Origin: Bacteroidota bacterium
Lineage (GTDB): Bacteria; Bacteroidota; Bacteroidia; Bacteroidales; UBA10428
Direction of reading: 5' to 3'
Assembly (NCBI GenBank): GCA_016699695.1
Contig: CP065006.1
Span: 1-64,000, forward strand
Length of the DNA: 64,000 nt
Positions 25,443 to 34,780 of the stretch are shown here, in pieces (the stretch's first letter is position 1; every line of letters starts with the position of its first letter). The notes under the pieces are model-generated. The model was not told the DNA's origin, searched no databases, and worked only from the letters and a program-made list of their open reading frames with translations. Position numbers and translations under genes: made by a program.

Positions 25443-26114
25443 ATGTACGAAGAACTCACACATTGCATTCTTTTTAATGGATTGACAGAAACCCAGATTG
25501 AGTCGAAATTTTCAGGCATCGAAGTGTCGGAAAAGCAATATACCAAAGACGAGCTGATTGCCACTTACGACGAAGAATGCCGCAATCTGCTTATTGTAAT
25601 GGAAGGCAGTGTGAAAGGCGAGATGGTAGATTTTAGCGGAAAAACCATTAAAATTGAAGACATAGAGAGTGTGCGCATGCTCGCCCCGGCATTTATGTTC
25701 GGACAAAACAACCGCTACCCTGTGAGCATTGTGGCCAATAACGAGGTGCGCATCCTGAGTATTTCACGAGACAACTTCCTCAGCCTGCTCATGAGCGAAA
25801 AACGCATATTAACCAATTACCTGAATAGCATATCTAACAGGGCCCAGTTTCTTTCGAATAAAATCCGCTTTCTATCCTTTCAAACCATCAAGGGAAAAAT
25901 TGCCCATTATCTATTGCAGGTGCGCCAAAAGACGCAATCGGACAGGTTTGTATTACCGAAATCTCACAACGAACTGTCGGAACTTTTTGGTGTGGCGCGG
26001 CCATCGCTCAGCCGGGCCATGAGCGAATTGGCTAAGGACGGGTATATACACACCGATGGAAAAATGATAGAAATAGCAGATAAGGTAGGGCTTAGCAGTT
26101 TGCTTAAGGATTGA
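25443..26114 (+). CDS. Crp/Fnr family regulator, HcpR-like
   Basis: Transcription factor of 223 residues: an N-terminal cyclic-nucleotide-binding-type beta-barrel (about 15-120), a long dimer helix (about 125-150) and a C-terminal winged HTH (LSELFGVARPSLSRAMSELA). It lacks the Fnr cysteine cluster; the few cysteines (CRN in the barrel, CILF near the start) do not form that pattern. In Porphyromonas and relatives HcpR, a Crp/Fnr protein, activates hcp in response to nitrosative stress. The divergent placement beside the hcp cluster and the shared palindrome make the same role here likely. Confidence 0.9.
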   Translation: MYEELTHCILFNGLTETQIESKFSGIEVSEKQYTKDELIATYDEECRNLLIVMEGSVKGEMVDFSGKTIKIEDIESVRMLAPAFMFGQNNRYPVSIVANNEVRILSISRDNFLSLLMSEKRILTNYLNSISNRAQFLSNKIRFLSFQTIKGKIAHYLLQVRQKTQSDRFVLPKSHNELSELFGVARPSLSRAMSELAKDGYIHTDGKMIEIADKVGLSSLLKD

Positions 26115-26143
26115 TGTTGTGCTGAAGCAAAACTTAAGCTTCT

Positions 26144-26163
26144 GCTACTATTAAGTTAGTAGC
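26144..26163. repeat. Inverted repeat after the Crp/Fnr gene
   Basis: GCTACTA (26144-26150) and TAGTAGC (26157-26163), a perfect 7-base stem with a 6-base loop, 30 bases after the stop codon. No T-run follows, so it is only a weak terminator candidate. Confidence 0.4.
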
Positions 26164-26334
26164 AAGGCGGTCCATGTTGGCACAACTTAATTTTTTTCAA
26201 ACTAAAACAAACATTCTCGTAATTAATTTAAAGGTTTTGGTGCTTTGAATAATCCAGACCCTTCAGTAATAATTTTTTTTGCCCTCGCGCTTTTGCCCTA
26301 AGGGGCAATTAGGGAAAAAAGCCAGCCCCCGCAC

Positions 26335-26401
26335 ATTACAGTACATCGGGCAAACCCCACAAGGCCTGCCCACAACCAAAGTTTGCCCGAAGAGCTGTAA
26401 T
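26335..26401. repeat. 21-bp inverted repeat at the edge of the restriction island
   Basis: Left arm 26335-26355 and right arm 26381-26401 are identical after reverse complement at 17 of 21 positions or better: ATTACAG and CGGGCAAAC match exactly around a 5-base mismatched centre. The loop holds AAGGCCT. It lies just upstream of the restriction-modification gene, where GC content drops sharply. No second copy is visible at the other end of the island. Confidence 0.6.
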
Positions 26402-26465
26402 TTTCCACCCCGCCAATGCTAATAGTGAAGATTCTGATTAAATTTAGACTTTCGATAAACCCGAC

Positions 26466-29309
26466 ATGATATCAAAAGACGAAGCATATAAAATTATTCA
26501 ACAGTTAGTTGAAAGATTTGCAGAACAACTCGATTCTTATAAATCCGGTGAATATAACGAGACCTTAACACGCCGCGATTTTATTGACCCATTTTTTAAA
26601 GCTTTAGGTTGGGATATTGATAATTCACAAGGATATGCCGAAGCTTATCGTGAGGTTATTCACGAAGACAAGGTGAAAATTGGAAAGGCAACAAAAGCAC
26701 CTGATTATTCATTTCGTTTGCCCGGAGGTAAACGACTTTTCTTTGTTGAGGCAAAAAAACCAAGTGTTCTTGTGCGGGAAGATATTTCAGTGTCTTATCA
26801 GGTTCGTCGTTATGGGTGGAGTGCAAAACTACCAGTAAGTATTGTAACCGACTTTGAAGAATTTGCAGTCTACGATTGTACTAAAAAGCCCAATCCTACA
26901 GACAAATCATCCATTGCAAGGATTAAATACCTCACTTACGATAAATACCTCGATGAATTTGAATATCTCTGGGATATCTTTTCAAAAGAAAGAGTTTTAA
27001 AAGGTAGTTTTGACCGCTATGTACAAAGTGATACGGTCAGAAAAGGTACAGCTACCGTTGATAAGGAGTTTTTAACCTCGCTTGATTCTTGGAGAACTTA
27101 TTTAGCTACAAGCATTAGTATTAAAAACAAACAGCTTGACGAAGACGAAATAAATTTTGCCGTACAACAAACCATTGATAGATTAATTTTTCTTCGTATT
27201 GCCGAGGATAGGGGAGTAGAGCCATACGGACAACTTAAATTATCTGTAAACGCTAAGGGCGATTCATACCAAAACCTTTTTCAAAACTTTAAAAAAGCTG
27301 ATGAGAAATACAATTCAGGTTTATTCGACTTCAAAAAGGACGTAATTTCAGAATCGCTGACAATTGATAATAAAGTAGTAAAAACTATTATCAGTGAAAT
27401 GTATTACCCTGAAAGTCCTTACGAGTTTTCGGTTCTCTCGGTCGAAATTCTTGGAAGTGCATACGAGCAATTTCTTGGCAAACAGATTAAAATTGACACG
27501 GGACACCGTGCCAAAATAGAGGAAAAACCTGAAGTCCGTAAGGCAGGTGGTGTTTATTACACTCCTCAATATGTGGTTGATTACATTGTCGAAAACACTG
27601 TTGGTAAACTCATAGAAGGCAAAACCCCGAAACAAATAGGAAAAATTAAAATAGCTGACCCTGCTTGTGGTAGTGGCAGTTTTTTAATAGGGGCATATCA
27701 ATATTTGCTGGATTTTCATAAAAACTATTACACCGATAAAGGAACTAAAATAGGTAAAAAAGATAGCCCAACAACCCCCGAAGGTAATCTTACCTCTGCT
27801 GAAAAAAAGCGAATCTTGCTAAATAATATTTACGGTGTCGATATTGATGTAAATGCCGTAGAAGTTACCAAACTAAGTCTTTTGCTTAAATGTATGGAGG
27901 GTGAAACAGAAAATTCACTTGCACAGCAATATAAACTTTGGCATGAACGCATTTTACCAACCCTCGATAATAATATTAAAAGTGGCAATAGTATAGTAGA
28001 TATTGATTATTACGATTCTGTTATCGACTTTGGTGAAGAAAAGAAGATTAAACCATTCAATTGGCAAAAAGCATTTCCCGATATTTTCAGTCAGGGCGGT
28101 TTTGATTTTATTATTGGAAATCCGCCCTATTTAGGAGGGCGAGAGTGGAAAGAAGAAAATGGAAATGTTTATGACTATTTCATTAATAGATATAAAGTAG
28201 CCGAATATCAATTTGATATTTATGCCTTATTTTGGGAGCTTGGAATTAGGATTCTAAAACCAAATGGTTTAATTGGATTTATTACGCCAAATACTTGGTT
28301 AAATAATCAAAGCAACACAAAGCTTAGAACCTATATTTTAGATAATACAAGCATTCGCAATATTGTAGATTATTCAAAAATAAAAGTTTTTGACCAAGCC
28401 ACCGTTTTACCAATAATTGCAGTCCTCGAAAAAGCTATTATAAAGAATCAATTAACAGAAATACTCGAACCTTTTGAGAATGAATTAATAGTCAAAAATT
28501 GTGTAAATCAAAATATCTGGAATGACGGAAATCTTAATATTATAAATATTGATTTAAATGAAATTGATTTAAAATTAAGAGAGAAAATAGAGATACAGTC
28601 TGAAACCTTAGATAAACTGGCCAATATTAAATTTGGGATAAAAGTTTATCAAACAGGAAAAGGAAAACCAAAACAAACTGCTGATATGGCAGTAAATAAA
28701 ATATTTGAATCAAAAGAAAAGGTTGACGATAATTATCTCCCGTATTTAAAAGGTAAGGACATTAATAAATATTCATATACTTGGAATGGCGATTGGTTAA
28801 ATTATGGAGTTCATTTAGCTGAGCCAAGAACAATTGATTTATTTACTGGTGAAAGATTATTGGTTAGAAGAATTGTAGGAGAGACTCTTATTTCTACATT
28901 TATAGATAAAGATTTGGTAACAGGTCAGCTTCTTCAAATAGTTAAACCTTTTACTCCTTCAAATTCGAAATATTTATTAGGTATTATTAACTCAAAACTT
29001 ATAGCCTTTTATTTCAGGAAAAAATATAACAGGCAAGATAAAACATTTCCAGAGATTCGAATTTATGAATTGGCGTCATTACCTATTAAACAAATAAGTA
29101 ATAAGTTAGAAATTAAACTTCGTGATGATATTATTTCTTCTGTTGATTTAATGCTAAAACTTAATGAAGAACTTCAAACTTCAAAACTCCCTGATAAAAT
29201 TGAACAGTTAAAATCACGAATTGAACATTCAGATAATAAAATAAATCAATTAGTTTACCAACTTTATGGTTTAACAGATGTTGAAACAAAAATTATTGAA
29301 AGCAATTAA
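26466..29309 (+). CDS. Type IIG-like restriction-modification enzyme (Eco57I-type methylase, fused nuclease)
   Basis: Single-chain restriction and adenine-methylation enzyme of 947 residues. An N-terminal PD-(D/E)xK nuclease-type domain is seen (PDYSFRL near 79 and FFVEAKKPS near 95-98). A helical linker and a gamma-class N6-adenine methyltransferase core follow (SAM motif I ADPACGSGSFLIGAYQ near 395, catalytic motif GNPPYLGG near 547). The C-terminal TaqI/Eco57I-type target-recognition region (about 700-940) ends in a coiled segment. It recognises and modifies self DNA and cuts unmodified DNA; the target site is unknown. The gene is much more AT-rich than its left neighbours and heads a tight three-gene operon (gaps 18 and 1 bases), typical of a transferred defence island. 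A BREX PglX role is less likely, as no other BREX gene is present. Confidence 0.9.
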   Translation: MISKDEAYKIIQQLVERFAEQLDSYKSGEYNETLTRRDFIDPFFKALGWDIDNSQGYAEAYREVIHEDKVKIGKATKAPDYSFRLPGGKRLFFVEAKKPSVLVREDISVSYQVRRYGWSAKLPVSIVTDFEEFAVYDCTKKPNPTDKSSIARIKYLTYDKYLDEFEYLWDIFSKERVLKGSFDRYVQSDTVRKGTATVDKEFLTSLDSWRTYLATSISIKNKQLDEDEINFAVQQTIDRLIFLRIAEDRGVEPYGQLKLSVNAKGDSYQNLFQNFKKADEKYNSGLFDFKKDVISESLTIDNKVVKTIISEMYYPESPYEFSVLSVEILGSAYEQFLGKQIKIDTGHRAKIEEKPEVRKAGGVYYTPQYVVDYIVENTVGKLIEGKTPKQIGKIKIADPACGSGSFLIGAYQYLLDFHKNYYTDKGTKIGKKDSPTTPEGNLTSAEKKRILLNNIYGVDIDVNAVEVTKLSLLLKCMEGETENSLAQQYKLWHERILPTLDNNIKSGNSIVDIDYYDSVIDFGEEKKIKPFNWQKAFPDIFSQGGFDFIIGNPPYLGGREWKEENGNVYDYFINRYKVAEYQFDIYALFWELGIRILKPNGLIGFITPNTWLNNQSNTKLRTYILDNTSIRNIVDYSKIKVFDQATVLPIIAVLEKAIIKNQLTEILEPFENELIVKNCVNQNIWNDGNLNIINIDLNEIDLKLREKIEIQSETLDKLANIKFGIKVYQTGKGKPKQTADMAVNKIFESKEKVDDNYLPYLKGKDINKYSYTWNGDWLNYGVHLAEPRTIDLFTGERLLVRRIVGETLISTFIDKDLVTGQLLQIVKPFTPSNSKYLLGIINSKLIAFYFRKKYNRQDKTFPEIRIYELASLPIKQISNKLEIKLRDDIISSVDLMLKLNEELQTSKLPDKIEQLKSRIEHSDNKINQLVYQLYGLTDVETKIIESN

Positions 29310-29327
29310 TTGAGTTAAATTTGCAGT

Positions 29328-30212
29328 ATGTATTATCGTCGTAAAATATTGCTCGCATTGTTGGAGGCATTCGAAAACAGGCTCGATAAAATAAGCCTTC
29401 AAAAACTTTTGATGTTATTAACCAAACAACAACAAAAACCCGATTTTCATTTTGTACCATACAAATACGGTTGTTATTCATTTCAGGCTACCGCCGATTT
29501 GCAAACAATGACCAAATATAAACAAGTTGAATTGCAAGGTAACGATTGGGTTAAAACCGATACTGAAAAATATTTATTGATTATAAATGATAGGGACAGG
29601 CAGGCTATTCGATATATTAAACAAATGTATGGCAATAAAACAAGCGACGAGCTTATTAGGCATACTTATCTGAAATATCCGCAATATGCAATTAATAGTA
29701 AAATTGCTGAAGACAAACTTACATCAGAAGAATACCAAAAAGTAATTGAATGCAAACCAAAATCAGATAAAACTACGCTATTTACAATCGGTTACGAGGG
29801 GATTAGTCTCGAAGAATATATTAACAAGTTAATTGCTAATAATATTAAAGTTCTATGTGATGTTCGAAAGAATTCGTTAAGTATGAAATTTGGATTTAGC
29901 AAATCGCAACTGCAAAATGCTTGTAATGGAGTAGGTATAGAATATTATCATATGCCACAATTAGGAATCGATTCTGATAAACGACAAGAACTCAATATAC
30001 AATCCGATTACGATAAACTTTTTATTATTTATAGGAATGATATTCTTACTCAAACAAAGAATTATCAGGATACAATAATTAAACTTTTAAATGATAAACA
30101 CAGGGTTGCATTAACTTGTTTTGAGGCTAATATTAATCAATGTCATCGTAAACATCTCGCCGAAACATTAGTCAAACATCCTTCCTTCAATTGGGAATTG
30201 AAACATATCTAA
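29328..30212 (+). CDS. DUF488 protein with extra N-terminal domain
   Basis: Protein of 294 residues. The C-terminal half (about 150-290) is a DUF488 domain: TIGYEGISLEEYINKL, then LCDVRKNSLSMKFGFSK, YYHMPQLGI and CFEANINQCHRKHLAE with its conserved cysteines. The N-terminal half (1-140) is a separate, mostly helical domain (ISLQKLLMLLTKQQQKP and FVPYKYGCYSFQA) that I do not recognise with confidence; it recalls proteins that begin with an SocA/DUF4065-like fold. DUF488 has no settled function but often sits in defence or nucleic-acid-related operons. It lies between the restriction enzyme and a third gene, with 18- and 1-base gaps, so a joint function is likely. Confidence 0.8.
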   Translation: MYYRRKILLALLEAFENRLDKISLQKLLMLLTKQQQKPDFHFVPYKYGCYSFQATADLQTMTKYKQVELQGNDWVKTDTEKYLLIINDRDRQAIRYIKQMYGNKTSDELIRHTYLKYPQYAINSKIAEDKLTSEEYQKVIECKPKSDKTTLFTIGYEGISLEEYINKLIANNIKVLCDVRKNSLSMKFGFSKSQLQNACNGVGIEYYHMPQLGIDSDKRQELNIQSDYDKLFIIYRNDILTQTKNYQDTIIKLLNDKHRVALTCFEANINQCHRKHLAETLVKHPSFNWELKHI

Positions 30213-30213
30213 C

Positions 30214-31029
30214 ATGGCGATTACCAAAGTTCTCATTACTGTTAAAACTTATCCGGCAATATCAAAAAAGTATGAAGAGCTAGTTTGTACTGCGGGGTTT
30301 CGTGAAGACGGTACATGGATTCGTATTTATCCAATTCAATTTCGAAAGAAGTCTTATAACGAACAATATTCAAAATATCAATGGATTGAAGTTGATTTAG
30401 TTAAAAATAAAAGCGATTTCAGGCCTGAAAGTTATAGACCTGTTTCTCACGAAACTGAAATAAAAATAGTAGGTGAAATTAAAGCCGACGGTAATACATG
30501 GACTGAGCGGAGAAAGATAGTTTTAAATAAAGTTTACGATAATTTATCGACTTTAATATCTGAAGCCAAGGATAAAGAAACTTGTACATCACTTGCGGTT
30601 TTTAAACCAACAAAGATTATTGATTTTGTTTGGAAAGAAGTAGAAAGAAATTGGACAAAGGATAAAATTGCCCAGTTTCAGCAGTTGAACTTATTTCAGA
30701 ATGTCAATGATAAGAAATTTGAGGTAGTAAAAAAATTACCCTATAAGTTTTCATTTGTCTTTGAAGATATTAATGGCAAAAGAAGTACAACAATGATTGA
30801 AGACTGGGAAACTGGTCAATTATATTGGAATTGTTTCCGAAATCATGACGGAGATGAATTAAAAGCTTGTCAAGATGTTCGTAAAAAATATTTTGATGAT
30901 TTTTCTAAAACAAAAGATTTGCATTTTTTCTTAGGAACAGCACAAACCCATCATTTTACAGGTAAAAATCCATTTATGATAATTGGAACTTTTCATCCCA
31001 AGAAACTGGAACAGTTGTCCTTGTTTTAA
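30214..31029 (+). CDS. Third gene of the restriction/DUF488 operon, possible dual-OB-fold protein
   Basis: Protein of 271 residues starting 1 base after the DUF488 gene. It has an N-terminal beta-rich domain (MAITKVLITVKTYPAISKKY, CTAGFREDGTWIRIYPIQF) and a second one towards the C-terminus (PYKFSFVFEDINGKRST, LHFFLGTAQTHHF, PFMIIGTFHPKK). From memory the N-terminal pattern resembles proteins described as dual OB-fold in conflict-system surveys; I cannot verify this here. OB folds would suit nucleic-acid binding. No catalytic motif is evident. It shares the AT-rich composition of the operon. Confidence 0.75.
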   Translation: MAITKVLITVKTYPAISKKYEELVCTAGFREDGTWIRIYPIQFRKKSYNEQYSKYQWIEVDLVKNKSDFRPESYRPVSHETEIKIVGEIKADGNTWTERRKIVLNKVYDNLSTLISEAKDKETCTSLAVFKPTKIIDFVWKEVERNWTKDKIAQFQQLNLFQNVNDKKFEVVKKLPYKFSFVFEDINGKRSTTMIEDWETGQLYWNCFRNHDGDELKACQDVRKKYFDDFSKTKDLHFFLGTAQTHHFTGKNPFMIIGTFHPKKLEQLSLF

Positions 31030-31087
31030 AGGTGATTTGTTAATAAAAGGTTGATATTTAATTACATCTATTTAGCGTTTAGATTCA

Positions 31088-31104
31088 ACAATTTTAGAAA
31101 TTGT
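31088..31104. repeat. Short hairpin after the restriction operon
   Basis: ACAATTT (31088-31094), TAG loop, AAATTGT (31098-31104): a perfect 7-base stem 59 bases after the last stop. There is no poly-T tail. It may help to end the island transcript. Confidence 0.35.
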
Positions 31105-31226
31105 ATAACGTTATTGTAATAATTATTAACCTTTAAATCCAATTTTATCGTTGCTTCATCCTAAAGTATCAGGATTCGTGATGATATGCTTTTTTTAAGA
31201 CTTAACTAAACATTATTGAATCCGAA

Positions 31227-32480
31227 CTAATCAAGAGTCACTATTTTTAAAAATCCCCGAAGCAAATATACCGCAAGTGGTTTCTCTTCGACAATAAATG
31301 TGGCGGTTCCGGTCATTCCTTTGGTTACTTTCGAAGCCAGGCGGCCAGTATCGGTTATTTGCAGGCTTACAGGATAAAATCCATTGTCGGCCGGGCTGCT
31401 ACTGATGCTCGAAACACTTGCATGCATGGTGCCATAATAATAATGCGGAAAACTTTCGAATTTGAGCACTGCTGGCGTTCCCGATTGAATATGGCCTACT
31501 TCTGCAGGACCGGCTTCGGAAAATACAACATATTGAAGACTACTTATTTTTATGCGGAGGAGTATTTCGCCGGCAGCAATTTCGTATTCGCTTTGGTTCC
31601 GCAAGGTTAAAACACCGCTGGCAGGACTTAGCAGAATAATTGAGTTGTCGGAAATTTCATGGGGTCCATAGCTTAATTCTATTTTGCGCTTTACAAGGTC
31701 AAGCTCATTGTTCACTCCGGCCAATTCGAAACTTAAATCGGCTATTAGTTTTTCTTTCGAAGCCTGAAGCTGGCGCTTACTGCTTTGCAACTGTTCGATG
31801 CGGTTTTCAATTTCGGCTATTTGGAGGGCATAGCGTTGCTGCACTGTGATTAGTTGCTGCCGGGCGTCTTGTAATTGTTTTAACGATTCTTCGAGCTGCA
31901 AATCAGAAATTACCTGCTCGTTTTTAAGTTCAATATTCCGCTGGTGTTGAAGATTTATGGTTTCCAGCTGACGTTGAAGATTCTCGCTCTCTTTCAACGA
32001 CGCCTGCTCCAGCAGTGTTTTTTCCTGCCCAACAATTTTTAGTTCTTTCTGAGCATTCTCCAATCGGGTATCGAGAATAGCCATTTCCTTTTGGTGTGCG
32101 AGGGTGCGATTGGATTCGAAAAGTGCAAGAGCAGCTTTTTTGCTGTTATATTCTTCGAGGTAATTAATAATGCCAGGCGAAGTGATTTGTAACAGCCGAT
32201 CGCCAGTGTTTACTGTATCGTCTGATTTTACATAATATTTTTGCAGGTACACCACTTCGGGATATTGAAAAATGATTTCGTTCAATCCGCCCCGCAGCTC
32301 AAAGGGGAGGTTCAGCTCACGGGGTATTTTTATAAACAGACTAAGCAGAATAAGTATAACAAACAGGGCAGTTCCAAAATAAATAAGCTGCCGTGCAATT
32401 CCCTTACTTATATCCTGAAAGGGCACATCGTCGCGCAGATAATTGTTTCTCTTTTGTGATTTCTCGGAGGTATTGTCCAT
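31227..32480 (-). CDS. HlyD-family membrane-fusion protein of a peptide exporter
   Basis: Periplasmic adaptor of 417 residues. It has one N-terminal membrane helix (IYFGTALFVILILLSLFI, about 35-53), then a lipoyl/beta-barrel half, a long coiled coil (about 125-270, rich in Gln/Glu/Leu heptads) and the returning beta-barrel half (VLTLRNQSEYEIAAGEILLR and GMTGTATFIVEEKP). It links an inner-membrane ABC exporter to an outer-membrane channel. Its start is 1 base after the stop of the C39 ABC transporter, so it works with that transporter. No TolC-like gene is next to it. Confidence 0.9.
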   Translation of the reverse strand: MDNTSEKSQKRNNYLRDDVPFQDISKGIARQLIYFGTALFVILILLSLFIKIPRELNLPFELRGGLNEIIFQYPEVVYLQKYYVKSDDTVNTGDRLLQITSPGIINYLEEYNSKKAALALFESNRTLAHQKEMAILDTRLENAQKELKIVGQEKTLLEQASLKESENLQRQLETINLQHQRNIELKNEQVISDLQLEESLKQLQDARQQLITVQQRYALQIAEIENRIEQLQSSKRQLQASKEKLIADLSFELAGVNNELDLVKRKIELSYGPHEISDNSIILLSPASGVLTLRNQSEYEIAAGEILLRIKISSLQYVVFSEAGPAEVGHIQSGTPAVLKFESFPHYYYGTMHASVSSISSSPADNGFYPVSLQITDTGRLASKVTKGMTGTATFIVEEKPLAVYLLRGFLKIVTLD

Positions 32481-32481
32481 C

Positions 32482-34671
32482 TCAGTAATGGATATAGGTT
32501 TCTATAAAGGACGCATAGAGCCCCTTTTGGGCTATCAAATCCGCATGGCTTCCTTGTTCGACAATGGCGCCCTTGTCGAATACCAAAATCAGATCGGCAT
32601 TTCGCAGGGTATGGATTCGATGGGCAACTGAAATGATAGTTTTTCCTTTAAACTTTTCCTTCAGTTTATCCATAATGCGCTTTTCTGTTTCGATATCCAA
32701 TGCACTGCTGGCCTCATCGATAACAATAATTTCGGGATTGGCGACAAACAAGCGGGCCAGGGCAATTTTATTGCGTTGTCCGCCAGATAAATTCGAACCA
32801 CTGTCACCAATCATGGTATTATAGCCAAGGTAAAGGCCGTCGATAAAATCACTTAAATCGGCCGCTTTTGCAGCTTCAAGAATTTCTTCCTCTGTGGCAT
32901 CGGGATTTCCTAATTGAATATTTTCGAATATAGTTCCTTTAAACAGAAAAATATCCTGTGGCACCATGGCAATGTTTTTTCGCAATTGGGTGCGCATCAC
33001 ATGACGCAGTTCGGTATTGTGCAGACGAATTTCACCCTCATAATTATCGTAAAGCTTGCACAGAAGTTTTACAAAAGTCGATTTGCCGGAGCCATTGCGG
33101 CCCACAATTCCCACAAAGCTACCCTGTGGTATTTCCACATCAATGTGACGAAGAGCATAATTTTCATCCTGTTCTCGGTATCGGAACGATACCTTTTTGA
33201 AACGTACCGGGAAGAGATTTTTTACTCTCACTTTATTTTCGAAGCTAAAGTCAGCTTCTTCCTGTATCAGAATATCATTTAAACGGTCGAAACTTACTGA
33301 AAGCTCGGTAAGAATGAACCAAATTTGGGTAATGCGCGAAAGTGCATGAATAACAATGGTAAAAATGGTAACAAAACCAACGTATTGACCTATTGTAAGC
33401 TGGCTGTTAAAAGTGAGATAGGCGCCATACCAATAGATAAAAGCCTGACTCAGGTAAAAGGTTGCGCTCAGCAAGGTAGACAGGCTGATGTAGGTCTTCT
33501 CTGTTTGTAAAACCTTATTCAGGGCTTTGGTGTATTGGTTTTTCCATTTCCAGAATTTAAGCTTTTCGATTCCCAGCAATCGCACGGTTTGCATTCCTAA
33601 TAGGGTATCTAAGAATTGCCCCATGGTTTTTAGGTCTTCGCCAAAAATACGGTTTTCAAGGTTTTTCAGTCGGGGAGTATACACCATGGTAAGTACAATA
33701 TATACCACTACAAAACCCAGCGACAGCAAGGCAAGCGGCATACTGTAAAAAAACAAAACAAGGAGGTAAATCACCACAAAGGCCGAGTCGATAAACCCTT
33801 GCAATATAGAAGGGTTCAACGCGGCGCGTATGCGAAGATTCTCCTGAAAACGGTTGATAAAATCCTCGCGCTTGTGGCTATCGAAATAACTTATCTTGAG
33901 GTGAATGAAATGGTCGAAAAAACGACTGAAAAAGGAACGTTCGAAGTTTACTTTAAACTGGGTAAGCAAGATATTCCGACCATAGGTAAGTACCACCTGA
34001 CTTAAAAATATGGCAATCATACCGACCAGAATGGCATAAAGCAATTTTAGGTTGTTGTTTACCAGAACCTGATCGATGATGGTTTGGGTGAAAAAGGGCA
34101 GGGCCAGTCCGAGAAATTGCAGCACCAGGGTGCCAAGCAAAACAGGAACCAGGTACTTTCGAGAGGTAAGCAGTGCAGGTAAATAGTATTTAGTAAGAAT
34201 ACTTTTTCGCTTATGGCGGTATTCTTCTGCCAGTTCAGTAAGCTCGTTGTGCTTGAAAATTTCGGAAGTAGGATTAAGCACCAACACCACCCCATTCCAC
34301 CGGGCATTAAACTCTTCGCGGCTAAGTGTGTATTTGCCAATGGCCGGATCAGAAATCCAGACTTTTTCCGCTGTGTGCTTGTAAACTACCACAAAATGGT
34401 TGCCATCGTAATGGGCAATAGCAGGCAAATGCACCTGGCCCAAAAGCTTGTATTCCAGTTTGTATCCTTCTGTTTCGAAACCAAATCCTTCGGCTAACTC
34501 ACTGAGTGTATATAGATCGACACCTTCGCTGGTTATTCCAGCCTTTTCGGTTAAAAATGCCCGTATGTCGTAGTATCCATAATACTTAAAAATGATGGCA
34601 AGTGAGGTAGTTCCGCACTCCATCATGCCAGGTTGTTTGATAAATGGGAAAGAGGCAATACGTTTTTTCAA
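32482..34671 (-). CDS. C39-peptidase ABC exporter (bacteriocin/leader-peptide type)
   Basis: Peptidase-containing ABC transporter of about 729 residues that removes a double-glycine-type leader and exports the peptide. The C39 domain has the catalytic Cys (GMMECGTTSLAI), His (GNHFVVVYK) and Asp (WISDPAIG). Six membrane helices (about 165-440) follow, then an ATPase with Walker A (IVGRNGSGKSTFVKLL), signature (NLSGGQRNKIALAR) and Walker B (IIVIDEASSALD). The TTG at 34671 (KKRIASFPFIKQ) is preferred: the Cys then falls at residue 19, as in the family. The earlier ATG at 34743 would leave 24 unfamiliar residues overlying a promoter-like TATATTTA. The upstream kinase and the downstream HlyD gene make a probable operon. 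Confidence 0.9.
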   Translation of the reverse strand: MKKRIASFPFIKQPGMMECGTTSLAIIFKYYGYYDIRAFLTEKAGITSEGVDLYTLSELAEGFGFETEGYKLEYKLLGQVHLPAIAHYDGNHFVVVYKHTAEKVWISDPAIGKYTLSREEFNARWNGVVLVLNPTSEIFKHNELTELAEEYRHKRKSILTKYYLPALLTSRKYLVPVLLGTLVLQFLGLALPFFTQTIIDQVLVNNNLKLLYAILVGMIAIFLSQVVLTYGRNILLTQFKVNFERSFFSRFFDHFIHLKISYFDSHKREDFINRFQENLRIRAALNPSILQGFIDSAFVVIYLLVLFFYSMPLALLSLGFVVVYIVLTMVYTPRLKNLENRIFGEDLKTMGQFLDTLLGMQTVRLLGIEKLKFWKWKNQYTKALNKVLQTEKTYISLSTLLSATFYLSQAFIYWYGAYLTFNSQLTIGQYVGFVTIFTIVIHALSRITQIWFILTELSVSFDRLNDILIQEEADFSFENKVRVKNLFPVRFKKVSFRYREQDENYALRHIDVEIPQGSFVGIVGRNGSGKSTFVKLLCKLYDNYEGEIRLHNTELRHVMRTQLRKNIAMVPQDIFLFKGTIFENIQLGNPDATEEEILEAAKAADLSDFIDGLYLGYNTMIGDSGSNLSGGQRNKIALARLFVANPEIIVIDEASSALDIETEKRIMDKLKEKFKGKTIISVAHRIHTLRNADLILVFDKGAIVEQGSHADLIAQKGLYASFIETYIHY

Positions 34672-34780
34672 CTTAAAAGAATTGTGGCGGTTGAGAGACC
34701 TAAATATACAAAAACTTGTTTTGTATCTACCGCAAGTTGTCAATTAGAATTGTTGAAATACCAGAACTTGGATGTTTGGC

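Noticed and set aside
26466..29309. BREX PglX
   Set aside because: The methylase core is similar, but an N-terminal PD-(D/E)xK-type nuclease is fused and no other BREX genes (brxA, brxB, brxC, pglZ, brxL) are present.
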